A DNA stretch of 64,000 nt from Sedimenticola sp. (lineage in GTDB: Bacteria > Pseudomonadota > Gammaproteobacteria > Chromatiales > Chromatiaceae), in the NCBI GenBank assembly GCA_026984735.1, contig JALSRN010000081.1, forward strand, positions 1 to 64,000, written 5' to 3'. The position numbers and the translations under genes are program-made. Position 1 is the stretch's first letter. Every line of letters begins with the position of its first letter. The notes beneath the pieces were generated by a model. That model was not told where the DNA came from and ran no database searches. It saw nothing but the letters and a program-made list of their open reading frames with translations. This document shows, piece after piece, positions 1 to 10,183 of this stretch.

Positions 1-4
1 GGCA

Positions 5-1876
5 ATGCCGTTGGAGTACCTTGGATTCGTTCCTGTCTATCGCGACATCCGCAAAGGATTGCCGGAAGGCCCGCTATCGGGCCGCTACGCGGGAGTGATC
101 AGCTGGTTCTCCAGAAACGTCTCCACCCCCGATTACGCTGCATGGGTGCGCAACCGAATCGAGGAGAGGGTGCCTGTTCTCATGCTGGGCGATCCAGGCT
201 TCGACTGGGACGACGACTTCTTTCGCCTCCTTGGGCTCAAGCCGGTGGCGGAAGCGGGAATGCCGCCGTGGTCCGTGGCCGAAAAGGACGATCTGGTCGG
301 CTTTGAGGCAAAACCACCCCGGATTACAGAGGACGAGACCACCGGTTTTCTACTGCTGGACGAAGAACGAAACCTGTCGGGCAACCGCCTGCACCTCTCG
401 GTAAAAGACCAGGCCGGCAAAGTGCACGGGGTGGTGGTCACAGGCCCCTGGGGCGGGCTGGCGCTGGCACCTTGGATCCTCGATTCCCCCATGGACAAGC
501 GAAGCCGCTGGATCCTCGATCCTTTTGCGCTGATACGCACCGCCCTCCATCTACCCGACCTTCCTATGCCCGACGTCACCACCCTCAACGGCCGGCGCCT
601 CTGGATGAACCACATCGACGGCGACGGCTTTCCAAGCCTTGCGGAGCTGCCGGGCAACCCTTTGGCGGCCGAAGTGATCCGCGACCGGATCCTGAAACGC
701 CATCCCTACCCTCACACGGTTTCCGTGATCGAAGGGGAAATCGGGCCCCACGGGCTCTATCCTCGAAAGTCCCGGAAACTCGAAGCCGTGGCCCGCAGCA
801 TCTTTCGTCTTCCCAATGTGGAAGCCGCCAGCCACAGTTTCAGCCACCCCTTCAGCTGGATCAAAGTGGCAACGGCAAAAGATTCGACAGAGGGCTACAA
901 CCTGCCCATTCCCGGCTACCGCTACGATCCACGTCGGGAGATTCTGGGCTCCGTGGCCTACATCGACCGGCTGCTTCCCCGGGGCAAACATTGCAGGATC
1001 TTTCTCTGGACGGGCGATTGCCTTCCGGGGGAGAGGGAGCTGCGCATCGTCTCCCAAGCGGGACTGATGAACATGAACGGGGGCGATACCACCATCACCC
1101 GGCTGAATCCATCGCTCAGCTTCGTCTCTCCGATGGCGCGTCCCGTGGGAAGCTTTCTGCAGATCTATGCGCCAACGCAAAATGAAAACGTCTATACCCA
1201 CAACTGGACAGGCCCTTTCTACGGCTTTCGCCGAGTCATCGACACGTTCGAGCTCACCGATCGTCCCCGACGGCTGAAACCCATCGACATCTACTACCAT
1301 TTCTATTCCGGTACCAAGGCCGCTTCTCTCAAGGCTCTTGAGAAGGCCTACCGCTGGGCCGAGTCCCAGGAGACCGCTCCGGTATTCGTCAGCGACTATG
1401 TGCCGCTGGTTCGGGAATTTCGCCGCATCTCCATCGCCCGCCGCCCGGACGGAACCTTGCAGTATCGCGGCATCCAGAAGTTGCGGGAACTTCGCCTCCT
1501 GCGCGGCGGCATCGATCTGCGCGGAAGCCGCGGAGTGGCCGGCGTGCGACACCTGCATGATGGACTCTATATCCATTTGGCGAGCGACCGCCCTCTTCTG
1601 CGCCTCGCCAAAATCGCTTCTATGCCTTCCATGCCCCGCCTTCGACAGGCGAACGGCTTCCTGGACCGGTGGGAAAACGAAAAGGAGAAGGGAAAGATCC
1701 GAATTCGCCTCCATGCCCGGGTTCCACTGCTGCTGGAAATGGCGGGCGTTCCCCACCAGTGCTCTCTGCGACTCGAGAATGGCGTGAAATTGACATTCCC
1801 CGCCGACGTAAAAAAAAGAGTCAAATTCGCCTTCGCGAAAAGAAAGGTCATCGATGGCGCGCTTGAATGCCGATAG
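5..1876 (+). CDS. pelA: PelA-like Pel polysaccharide deacetylase/hydrolase, N-terminus probably truncated by the window edge
   Basis: 623-aa ORF starting at the window edge; polysaccharide deacetylase-like segments (NHIDGDGF, EAASHSFSHPFSW); first gene of a pelABCDEFG-order cluster. Confidence 0.85.
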   Translation: MPLEYLGFVPVYRDIRKGLPEGPLSGRYAGVISWFSRNVSTPDYAAWVRNRIEERVPVLMLGDPGFDWDDDFFRLLGLKPVAEAGMPPWSVAEKDDLVGFEAKPPRITEDETTGFLLLDEERNLSGNRLHLSVKDQAGKVHGVVVTGPWGGLALAPWILDSPMDKRSRWILDPFALIRTALHLPDLPMPDVTTLNGRRLWMNHIDGDGFPSLAELPGNPLAAEVIRDRILKRHPYPHTVSVIEGEIGPHGLYPRKSRKLEAVARSIFRLPNVEAASHSFSHPFSWIKVATAKDSTEGYNLPIPGYRYDPRREILGSVAYIDRLLPRGKHCRIFLWTGDCLPGERELRIVSQAGLMNMNGGDTTITRLNPSLSFVSPMARPVGSFLQIYAPTQNENVYTHNWTGPFYGFRRVIDTFELTDRPRRLKPIDIYYHFYSGTKAASLKALEKAYRWAESQETAPVFVSDYVPLVREFRRISIARRPDGTLQYRGIQKLRELRLLRGGIDLRGSRGVAGVRHLHDGLYIHLASDRPLLRLAKIASMPSMPRLRQANGFLDRWENEKEKGKIRIRLHARVPLLLEMAGVPHQCSLRLENGVKLTFPADVKKRVKFAFAKRKVIDGALECR

Positions 1877-4800
1877 AGGCGAACGCCTAGTCAGCTTCGT
1901 TGGCCTGGGGCTCATGCTCCTGGTCATTCTGGCGGTGCTCTATCTGATGATTCCCCGTCGAGCCATGTTCGAGGATTCGGCGCTGCTGAGCCATCCGGAT
2001 GCGTTATCGCTCGCCTATCTGAAAGCGGTGCTGAAAAGCGACCCTAGCCGAAACGAAGTGCGGCTGGCGCTTGCCAACCAACTCCTCCGTTCGGGGCGCT
2101 ACCAGGAAGCCAAAGAGATTCTCGCCCCCCTTCCCGCAGCTTCTCCGGAGCTGGCATTTTCGAAACTGCTCTTGGAGACGGAAATCGCGCTCAGAACGCT
2201 CCATGCAAATGGCGGTACTGAAAGCGGCGATGCCGTCCGTCGCTTGCTCACCGAGCGCCTCGACCGATTTCCAGTGGATGAAGTTCCCACGGACGAGCTG
2301 CAAAAACTGCTGGAGATGGGAGAAAGCCTGGGAGCCGGCCCCGGATTCATGGCCTCCGCGAGCCGCCGCCTTGCCGAACGGGATCCTGGGCGGGCGGCCC
2401 ACTGGTGGGCGGAAGCTGGCCGCTGGGCGCTCGCCTCCGGGAACCCTGCCGAAGCCTCGCACGATTATCTCCAGGCAGCAAAAGCCGCGCAAAGCGAAGA
2501 AGAAGCGCTCCGGCTCACCAATCAGGCCATACGCGCGGCGCTCATGGCGGCCCATCCGGAAAAAGCCTATGAGCTGGTGAAAAGTTCGCTGGAACGTTGG
2601 CCGAATGACGATGAATTGTTGCGAAAGGGGGTCAAATTGGCCTTGGCCGTGAGCCACCACTGGCAAGCGGAAATATGGAACCATCGCTATCTGGAAAAAC
2701 ACCCTTCCGACATTTCCGCTTGGAGGGATCGGCGCGACATCGAGCTCGCCCTGCATAAACTGGACGCAGCGGCCGAGGCGGCACAGCGGCTGGCCTCTTC
2801 CGGAAAGGCGACACTGAAGGATGAGATTCTTCTGGCGCGCATTCTCGAATGGAGCGGCAGGCCCTCCCACGCACTCGAAATCTGGAAAAGAGTCGCAATC
2901 CGAACGGGTAAAGAGAAACCTCTGGCGGAGGTGGCGAGGCTCGCCAAATCGACCCTCCATCTGGAGGACGAACGGGACGCTCTGGAAGAGCTCCGCAGCC
3001 GTCGCCTTCTGAGCGAAACCGAAACCTGGCGGTTGGCCCAGGTCCTGGAGATGCTGGGGGAACCGGAGAGAGCGGATGAAACTCTGGCCGACTATCTGAC
3101 CCGCCATCCAACACGAAAGCGATTTTGGGAAAAGCGGCTGGCGTTGGCGACCGACAGGGGGGATCCCGAAGCCGCGCTGAATATTCTGGAGCAGATGACG
3201 CGCCCTTTCGGGCGGTCGGATGACCTGATACGCCGAAAAGCACGGCTGCTGTGGTCGCTTTACCGGGAAGAGGAAGCCTGGAAGGCGATGAAATCCCTGC
3301 AGGCCCCGCTCCATACCGACAATCTCCAGGACCTGGAACTCTATGGCGAACTGGCGTGGCGGGCGGGAGACCGCAAGCGCGCCTTCGCGCTCTATCGGAC
3401 CATCTACCGCAGATATCGCGACGGTTCTCTTTCTCTTCCGAAAGGAAGTGGTGCGCCTTCCCCCTTGCTGGAAACGACCATTCGGCGCCTCGTCCTCCTG
3501 GCGGAGCGGCAAGGCGACCTCGAGCTGGCCGGAAAACTCGCCCTCCAAGGGTGGCGTACTCTCCATGATTCGGACCTCCTCTTACATACGATGACGATTG
3601 GAGTGAAGCGGAGGGAGTGGCCTCTGGTGAACCGGCTGGCGGAAGAAGCGCTCTCCCACTCCGAGCTTCGGCCTCTTGCAAAAAAATTGTTGGTCATGGT
3701 CGCCGATGCGAAGCGGCAGCAGGGCCGGACCGACGAGGCCGAGAGGTTCTATCGCAAGGCGCTGCAACTGGATCCCGCTTTCGCCGAGGCTCGCCTCGGC
3801 CTGCTCTGGCTCTACTTCGATGGACAGCGGCGGCGCCTCCTTCGGATCGCTCTCGAAGAGTGGCGCGCCGACGCAACGAAGGATCGACGGTATTGGGGTG
3901 CCTATGCGGCCGGTTGGGAACTGCTCGATCAACCCAACGCAGCGATCGCCTGGTACCGACGCCAGATCGCACGCACGCCCCGGGATCCCCTATGGCTCTT
4001 CAATTTCGCCGACGTGTTGGAGAAGGCCGGGCGAAACGCGGACGCTTGGCGCATTCGCCATTTCGCTCTGTTCATCGTGCAGCCCGATTTCGTCGCTCGG
4101 CTTCGGCAGCCCAAGGCGCTGTCCGAAACCGTTCGGAAAACCATCCAGGCCATCAGTCGGCTGGCAGGACGGCCAATCCTTTCGAAAGAGGTGGCGCGGG
4201 CCGGATTCGACGAAAAGCTGAACGCGCTGTTTCTGGTCAGCTGGGAGTTGAGCCGGGAGAACGAAGAACGGATACGCTACTGGCTGGCGCGCAAACAGGT
4301 GCGGCGCCTGCAGCTCCCCACATGGCAAAAGATGAGTCTGGCTCTGCTGGAAAACGACCGTTCCCAGATCGAGCGGCTGCTCGATTCCGGTCGTCTCGCT
4401 CCCTTGGACAGAATCCGGGGAGAAGAGCGGTTGGGCCGCTACAACCTGGCGCTTGCCCACGCCCTCCCCTTTCTCCGCCCCGAAACCTCCACCGACGTTC
4501 GCTGGGCCGCAACCCAATGGGCCGCGGAGCTCTATCGTCGCCTTCCCACCAACTTCGACCTGAGTACGGGCTGGGAAGAGATTGGCCGGCTGCAACTCCG
4601 AAGGCAGCTGCTCGGAGGCCGCCTCTCCCGGCGCGATCTGTCCCTGGGACTCGCTTTCGTCGACGAAAGGCTCGACATGCCCACGAGCGTCTACGACCTC
4701 GCGGGAATCGACCGGGAGCAGCGCTTGGACGGCAGCGCGGAGTGGTTCGATTCGGCGAACCGGCTCAATGGCGGCCTGGGCGTTCGGAGACGAAACGACC

Positions 4801-5480
4801 GCAACCTCCTCCACACCACTCTGGCGTGGCGGCATCAGTTGTCCCGGCGCAACGCCTTCCAAGTTTCGCTGGAGTTCAACGGACTGAGCGACGCGACGCA
4901 GATTGCGCGCGCCGACACGGCCATCGACAGGCTGAAATTCGATTGGGAGAGCAATTTCACGCCGCGCACGGCAATGCAGCTGAACTTCGAACGTCACCGG
5001 CTGAAGAGCCGCCGGGGAAGTCACATCGCCGATGGCAACCTGGTGGAGTTTTCATTGCACGACAAACAGATGTTGGGTACCAACGAATTGCAGCTGAGGC
5101 TACAAGGAGCGTGGTTGCGGAACTCTCTGGTGGATACCATCCCCCCAGAGATGGCTGCGCGCATGGCGCCTGCAAGCACGGTAGAGGAGATCGTCACACC
5201 CGAGTACGGCGCCTTGGGAGTCGGTTTGGCCATCGCCCGGGGAGAACCCATGTCCCGTGCGCCGGTGGTCGGCGGCCTACGCTACCACCTCGACACCTGG
5301 GTGGGTTGGCAGTGGCCCACCAGCGAACCTGCCGTGAGTTTTTCCGCATCCATCGGCAGCCGCCTCTTCGGCAGCGACGAGATCGCGTTGAGCTACTACT
5401 ATTCGAACGCGCTCAATTTCGCTCCCGATCAGGATTCTCAAGGCATCCAGCTCCAATACCGCTACTTCTTCGGACGATGA
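1854..5480 (+). CDS. pelB: PelB-like TPR-rich outer membrane exporter
   Basis: 1208-aa protein, N-terminal TM segment, many TPR-like repeats, C-terminal beta-barrel-like region ending in YRYFFGR; overlaps the pelA stop. Confidence 0.88.
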   Translation: MARLNADRGERLVSFVGLGLMLLVILAVLYLMIPRRAMFEDSALLSHPDALSLAYLKAVLKSDPSRNEVRLALANQLLRSGRYQEAKEILAPLPAASPELAFSKLLLETEIALRTLHANGGTESGDAVRRLLTERLDRFPVDEVPTDELQKLLEMGESLGAGPGFMASASRRLAERDPGRAAHWWAEAGRWALASGNPAEASHDYLQAAKAAQSEEEALRLTNQAIRAALMAAHPEKAYELVKSSLERWPNDDELLRKGVKLALAVSHHWQAEIWNHRYLEKHPSDISAWRDRRDIELALHKLDAAAEAAQRLASSGKATLKDEILLARILEWSGRPSHALEIWKRVAIRTGKEKPLAEVARLAKSTLHLEDERDALEELRSRRLLSETETWRLAQVLEMLGEPERADETLADYLTRHPTRKRFWEKRLALATDRGDPEAALNILEQMTRPFGRSDDLIRRKARLLWSLYREEEAWKAMKSLQAPLHTDNLQDLELYGELAWRAGDRKRAFALYRTIYRRYRDGSLSLPKGSGAPSPLLETTIRRLVLLAERQGDLELAGKLALQGWRTLHDSDLLLHTMTIGVKRREWPLVNRLAEEALSHSELRPLAKKLLVMVADAKRQQGRTDEAERFYRKALQLDPAFAEARLGLLWLYFDGQRRRLLRIALEEWRADATKDRRYWGAYAAGWELLDQPNAAIAWYRRQIARTPRDPLWLFNFADVLEKAGRNADAWRIRHFALFIVQPDFVARLRQPKALSETVRKTIQAISRLAGRPILSKEVARAGFDEKLNALFLVSWELSRENEERIRYWLARKQVRRLQLPTWQKMSLALLENDRSQIERLLDSGRLAPLDRIRGEERLGRYNLALAHALPFLRPETSTDVRWAATQWAAELYRRLPTNFDLSTGWEEIGRLQLRRQLLGGRLSRRDLSLGLAFVDERLDMPTSVYDLAGIDREQRLDGSAEWFDSANRLNGGLGVRRRNDRNLLHTTLAWRHQLSRRNAFQVSLEFNGLSDATQIARADTAIDRLKFDWESNFTPRTAMQLNFERHRLKSRRGSHIADGNLVEFSLHDKQMLGTNELQLRLQGAWLRNSLVDTIPPEMAARMAPASTVEEIVTPEYGALGVGLAIARGEPMSRAPVVGGLRYHLDTWVGWQWPTSEPAVSFSASIGSRLFGSDEIALSYYYSNALNFAPDQDSQGIQLQYRYFFGR

Positions 5481-5721
5481 AACCTGTGATGAAACATGCT
5501 CACGGAGGCAAGGCAACCGTTCCCCAATCCTTCAAGGGTCGTCGTCGTGGTGAAAGAGAGAGGACGCAAATGGTGTGGGATACCAAACCGGTTGCGAGGC
5601 AGAAACGACATTGGTAGCAGCCCCTGTTTCCAAGCGGTGCGCTGCTTGGGAAATCCTTTCGCCAAAGGGGAATCAGGAATCATTTTGATAGACTTCGAAC
5701 GACTTAACGGAGGACGGCTCG

Positions 5722-6258
5722 ATGAGAAAATGGCTGATGATGGCGCTGTTGACAGGACTGGCGGCCGCCTGTTCCACCCAACGGGTGGAGAAGAGTGAAG
5801 TTTTGTCTCGACAGGCGAGCTGGGCGCTTTTGCCCATCGTGAACCAGTCGCAAACTCCGCAAGCGGGCGAACGCGTGGAAGCGCTGGTGGAGACGGAGCT
5901 GCGTGTGCTGGGGCTCCGGCCTCGGCACTATCCGGTAACCAAAGAACACAATCCTCTCGCCCTGCTGGATGAGGAGGGCCGTTTTCGCAACGGCCTGCGG
6001 TGGGCGCGGAAGGAAGGAATCCAGTACGGGGTCACCGGTTCCGTTCAGGAATGGCGCTACAAAAGCGGCTTGGACGGCGAGCCTGCGGCGGGAATCAGTC
6101 TGCGCGTGATCGATGTGGCCACCGGCGACATTCTGTGGGCCGCGTCCGGCTCGCGCACCGGCTGGGGGTACGAAAGCGTGAGCGGTACCGCCACCAAGCT
6201 CGTACACAAGCTTCTCGGCGCCATAAGGCTCAGTGGCGACGAAAATCCCGGCAAGTGA
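5722..6258 (+). CDS. pelC: PelC-like outer membrane lipoprotein
   Basis: 178 aa, lipobox LAAAC, position between pelB and pelD. Confidence 0.88.
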   Translation: MRKWLMMALLTGLAAACSTQRVEKSEVLSRQASWALLPIVNQSQTPQAGERVEALVETELRVLGLRPRHYPVTKEHNPLALLDEEGRFRNGLRWARKEGIQYGVTGSVQEWRYKSGLDGEPAAGISLRVIDVATGDILWAASGSRTGWGYESVSGTATKLVHKLLGAIRLSGDENPGK

Positions 6259-6268
6259 TGGAAACGCA

Positions 6269-7639
6269 ATGAACGGGGAAAAGCTCGATTCCACCCACGT
6301 CTCCACTGCGCCCCCATTCCTGACATGGGCCGAGACCCTGTTCTTGTGTCTCCTTTTCCCCGCATTGGGATGGTGGCTCGATCCCCGGGATCCGTTGTTC
6401 ACCGCCGCTCCTTTCCCCTGGCTCGTATTGGCTCCGCTCCTGCCGGCATTGCGATACGGGTTCACCCATGGATTCGTGAGCGCTCTGTTGCTGATCGGCC
6501 TCATCGCTCTCGGTTGGCAAGAAGGCATGCTGCCCGCGAATCAGTTTCCCAGCCAGTTGGCTGTCGGCCTACTGATCGTGGGGATGCTGGCGGGCGAGTT
6601 CACCGACGTCTATCAACGTCGCATCGAACAACAGAAGGCGATCAACGGCTATCAACGCATGCGCCTGGACGAGTTCACACGCAATTACCATCTTCTCAAG
6701 GCTTCTCACGACCGCCTTGAGCAGCGATTGGCTTCTGGAACCCAGAGCCTTCGAGGCGCGCTTTTGGACCTGAAACGCCGTCTTACCAAGATTCCGCAAT
6801 TTGGAAACGATCCTCTGGAGACGTTGGCGCAACAGATCATCGGGGTGTTCGCCACTTTTGGATGGATCCAGGTGGCCGGGCTCTATCGGGTGCGGCAAAT
6901 GCACCTGGACAGCCAGCCCTTGGCCACTTTGGGAGAACTGCGCGCCGTCGATCCCTTCGATCCGCTCATCCGTCACACGTTGACGGAAAGGCGGCTGGTG
7001 AGTCTTCGAGAGACATTCGTCGAAAAGAGGGAAGAGAGTGGAACGCTCTTGCTCGCCGCCGTTCCCCTGGTGGATGTCAATGAGAAAATCTGGGGTGTTC
7101 TGGTCGTACAGGAAATGCCGTTCATCGCCCTTCACAAAGAAAACCTTCGCCTTCTGGCGGTGATGGGAGGTCACATCGGCGATATACTGTCAGCCGGTCA
7201 GGGAGGCGAAAGGGAGGTCGACGCCGAGGGCGTTCAATTTCGACACCATCTGGCTCGCGCCCTCGAGGATCTGCGCAAATACGCTATTCCGTCTCTGGCC
7301 GTAGCCATCCGCTTCCCCCCAAACCACCCCGATCTCGATCAACTGATCGAACTCTTTTTGAGCCAGGTGAGAGGCCTGGATCGCCCTTGGCGTCCCGCCG
7401 AAACCGCTCCGGAACAAAACATTTTGTATCTATTGATGCCGCTCACCACCGAACATGAATTCGATCCCTATCGTCAGCGAATGGAGCGTCTGCTCAAGGA
7501 AAATTTCGGGGAAGAGATTGAATCGTTGGGTATCCGGATGTACGCCCACGCTCTCGTGAAGAAGGACAATGTGCAAGGAATCTTGGAAAAACTCCATGAA
7601 TTCTCGAACACCGGTCTACGCCCTGTTCCTCGTTCTTAG
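6269..7639 (+). CDS. pelD: PelD-like c-di-GMP receptor (TM + GAF + degenerate GGDEF)
   Basis: 456 aa from ATG 6269 (ORF track start 6233); N-terminal TM helices, GAF-like region, RxxD motif (RGLD) in the C-terminal region; order in cluster. Confidence 0.88.
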   Translation: MNGEKLDSTHVSTAPPFLTWAETLFLCLLFPALGWWLDPRDPLFTAAPFPWLVLAPLLPALRYGFTHGFVSALLLIGLIALGWQEGMLPANQFPSQLAVGLLIVGMLAGEFTDVYQRRIEQQKAINGYQRMRLDEFTRNYHLLKASHDRLEQRLASGTQSLRGALLDLKRRLTKIPQFGNDPLETLAQQIIGVFATFGWIQVAGLYRVRQMHLDSQPLATLGELRAVDPFDPLIRHTLTERRLVSLRETFVEKREESGTLLLAAVPLVDVNEKIWGVLVVQEMPFIALHKENLRLLAVMGGHIGDILSAGQGGEREVDAEGVQFRHHLARALEDLRKYAIPSLAVAIRFPPNHPDLDQLIELFLSQVRGLDRPWRPAETAPEQNILYLLMPLTTEHEFDPYRQRMERLLKENFGEEIESLGIRMYAHALVKKDNVQGILEKLHEFSNTGLRPVPRS

Positions 7640-8618
7640 CGCTTTGCTGCTGGAAACCGCTGGCGCAGCGCCACTGTTCCTGGCCCACATCGGCATCCCG
7701 TTTCCCCTCTTTTTCTACGTCGGGTTGCACCTTGCGGCAGCGGTCATGGTAGCCCGCGGGTTGTGGCACGCATTTCCGGCGGCCTACCGACAGCCTCCAT
7801 CCGGAACGTTGGCCACGCTGTTCATCATCGCCTCTCTAACTCCTCTCCTCGGCATCCCCGGCATGATCGCCGGATTGCTCATCGGTCTCTATGCCCCGAA
7901 AAAGCGGAAATCGTCCATGTACCACAGCATCGACATTCCGGAACTGCCCTACAAGCCGCTTCACGTAAGCGCCCAACCCCTCTTTGGGAAAAGCGGCCTT
8001 GCCGGTGTGATCGAAAATGCCCCAGACCCTGACAAACGTGTGCGCGCGGTGATGGCTACCCGACAGCTGCGCGACAAAGACGCCATACCCATACTCCGTC
8101 TCGCACTGCGCGATCCAGTGGACGACGTGCGCTTGCTCGCATATTCACTTCTGGATGGAAAAGAGCAGAAGATCAACAGCCGCATCAAAGAACTCGCGTC
8201 GCAACTCGACCGATCCGAAGGCATCATTGCGGGAAAACTGCATGAGCGCCTTGCCGCCGAATACTGGGAGCTGGCCTATCTGGGCCTGGCCACTGGCGAT
8301 GTGCGGCAGCATGTCCTCGAGGAAGCGCTGCGTCAGATCTCGGCTGCAGAGAATCTGCTTCCCAAAGAGGTGGGCCTGCTGTTTCAAAAGGGGCGCATTT
8401 TGCTGAATCTGAACCGATTGGAAGAGGCGGAGGAGGCGCTCCAAGAAGCTAGGAAACTGGGCATGAGCGAAATGGACGTGAACCCCTATCTTGCGGAAGC
8501 GGCTTACCTGAAAAGGGACTGGGAAGGAGTGAGCAGGCTCATGTCGGCGCTCGATTCCCTGGGCCGTTCCGAACCACCCATTTCCTTCGTAGCGGATTAC
8601 TGGGCGCCTCGACCATGA
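7596..8618 (+). CDS. pelE: PelE-like inner membrane TPR protein
   Basis: ATG 7596 (MNSRTPVYALFL), two TM segments then helical/TPR region; overlaps pelD and pelF. Confidence 0.85.
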   Translation: MNSRTPVYALFLVLSALLLETAGAAPLFLAHIGIPFPLFFYVGLHLAAAVMVARGLWHAFPAAYRQPPSGTLATLFIIASLTPLLGIPGMIAGLLIGLYAPKKRKSSMYHSIDIPELPYKPLHVSAQPLFGKSGLAGVIENAPDPDKRVRAVMATRQLRDKDAIPILRLALRDPVDDVRLLAYSLLDGKEQKINSRIKELASQLDRSEGIIAGKLHERLAAEYWELAYLGLATGDVRQHVLEEALRQISAAENLLPKEVGLLFQKGRILLNLNRLEEAEEALQEARKLGMSEMDVNPYLAEAAYLKRDWEGVSRLMSALDSLGRSEPPISFVADYWAPRP

Positions 8619-10183
8619 AAAACTGGAAAAAAGTCATCGACAGCGGCGCGCCGGCGGATGTCACTCTTTTGCTGGAAGGAACCTATCCATACGTCAGCGG
8701 CGGGGTTTCCAGTTGGGTGCATCAGATCATCAATGGCTTCCCCATGCTGGACTTCTCCCTGGTTTTTCTCGGTGGAAGCGCAGAGAACTACGAGGGCGTC
8801 AAGTATCCGAAACCACCCAATGTTCGGCACCTCGAGCGCCACTATTTGATGGATGCGTGGCAGGAATCCGTCATCCAGCCACGCAAAGGCAACGCCTCCA
8901 TGTTCGCCCAGGTGCGCGAGATGCATGCCGGCTTCCGGCGCAAAAGGGAAGCGTTGCCACACGATGCCGTGGGCGACGTTTTGGAAAGCCTCGGCAAGAC
9001 AAACCGCCTTCCACGGGAAGACTTTCTCTTCAGCGAAGAAGCGTGGTCGATGATCACTGAACACTACGAACAGTTTTGCACCGATCCCTCCTTCGTGGAC
9101 TATTTCTGGACCGTACGCACCATGCATGCGCCTCTGTTCCTGCTCGCCGGCATCGCGGACAATCTTCCTCCCAGCCGCATGCTCCATTCGGTCTCCACCG
9201 GCTATGCGGGGTTGCTGGGGGTACTGGGCCACCGCCGGCACGGCCTCCCCTTCCTTTTGACCGAACATGGCATCTATACGAAGGAACGAAAAATCGATCT
9301 GGCCCAGGCCGACTGGATCAAGGACACCAAAGAAGCCTTCGGCGGCACCTTGGACGACGACGTGAGCTACATCCGGCGGCTCTGGATCCGTTTCTTTGAA
9401 GGGATCGGCCATCTCGCCTACGATGCAGCCGAAGTGATCGTCTCTTTGTACGAGGGCAACCGGCAACGGCAGATCAGGGACGGAGCCGATCCGGCACGGT
9501 GCCGCATCGTTCCGAACGGCATCGATGTGGAGCGTTTCCTTCGCGTCCGCCGACAGCGCCCGGACAGCCCACGCCCGATCCTGGGCCTTGTTGGACGGGT
9601 GGTTCCGATCAAAGACATCAAGACCTTCATCCGCGCCATGCGCATCGTATGCAACGCCATTCCAGAAGCCGAAGGCTGGATCGTCGGCCCCGAGGAGGAA
9701 GATCCGGAATACGCCCAGGAGTGCCGCAATCTGGTGGCCAGCCTCGGCCTGGAAGAACGTGTCCGTTTTCTCGGTTTTCGCAAGGTGGAAGAGGTGCTGT
9801 CGGAGATCGGCCTGCTGGTACTGACCTCCATTTCCGAAGCGCTGCCTCTGGTCGTCCTGGAGGGCTTCGCCGCCGGCGTGCCGGTTCTGGCCACCAATGT
9901 GGGCGCTTGTCACGATCTGATCGAAGGAGGCACCGCCGAAGACCGCTCCCTCGGTCGAGCCGGCGCGGTGGTATCCATCGCCAACCCGGAGGAGACGGCT
10001 GCCCACGCCATATCGCTCCTGACGGACCCGGAGAGATGGCGCGCCGCCCGTGACGCCGGCATCCGGCGCGTGGAGCGGTATTACACCCAGCCGCAGATGT
10101 ATGCCGCCTACCTGGAGCTCTACAATCACTGCATGAAACGCGGCACCGACCGGGAGAGGAGAATTCGCCGATGGCCGGCATAG
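8615..10183 (+). CDS. pelF: PelF-like glycosyltransferase (GT4 type)
   Basis: 522 aa; LLEGTYPYVSGGVSSWVHQ start, GLVGRVVPIKDIKTFI and TSISEALPLVVLEGFAAGVPV glycosyltransferase motifs. Confidence 0.93.
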   Translation: MKNWKKVIDSGAPADVTLLLEGTYPYVSGGVSSWVHQIINGFPMLDFSLVFLGGSAENYEGVKYPKPPNVRHLERHYLMDAWQESVIQPRKGNASMFAQVREMHAGFRRKREALPHDAVGDVLESLGKTNRLPREDFLFSEEAWSMITEHYEQFCTDPSFVDYFWTVRTMHAPLFLLAGIADNLPPSRMLHSVSTGYAGLLGVLGHRRHGLPFLLTEHGIYTKERKIDLAQADWIKDTKEAFGGTLDDDVSYIRRLWIRFFEGIGHLAYDAAEVIVSLYEGNRQRQIRDGADPARCRIVPNGIDVERFLRVRRQRPDSPRPILGLVGRVVPIKDIKTFIRAMRIVCNAIPEAEGWIVGPEEEDPEYAQECRNLVASLGLEERVRFLGFRKVEEVLSEIGLLVLTSISEALPLVVLEGFAAGVPVLATNVGACHDLIEGGTAEDRSLGRAGAVVSIANPEETAAHAISLLTDPERWRAARDAGIRRVERYYTQPQMYAAYLELYNHCMKRGTDRERRIRRWPA

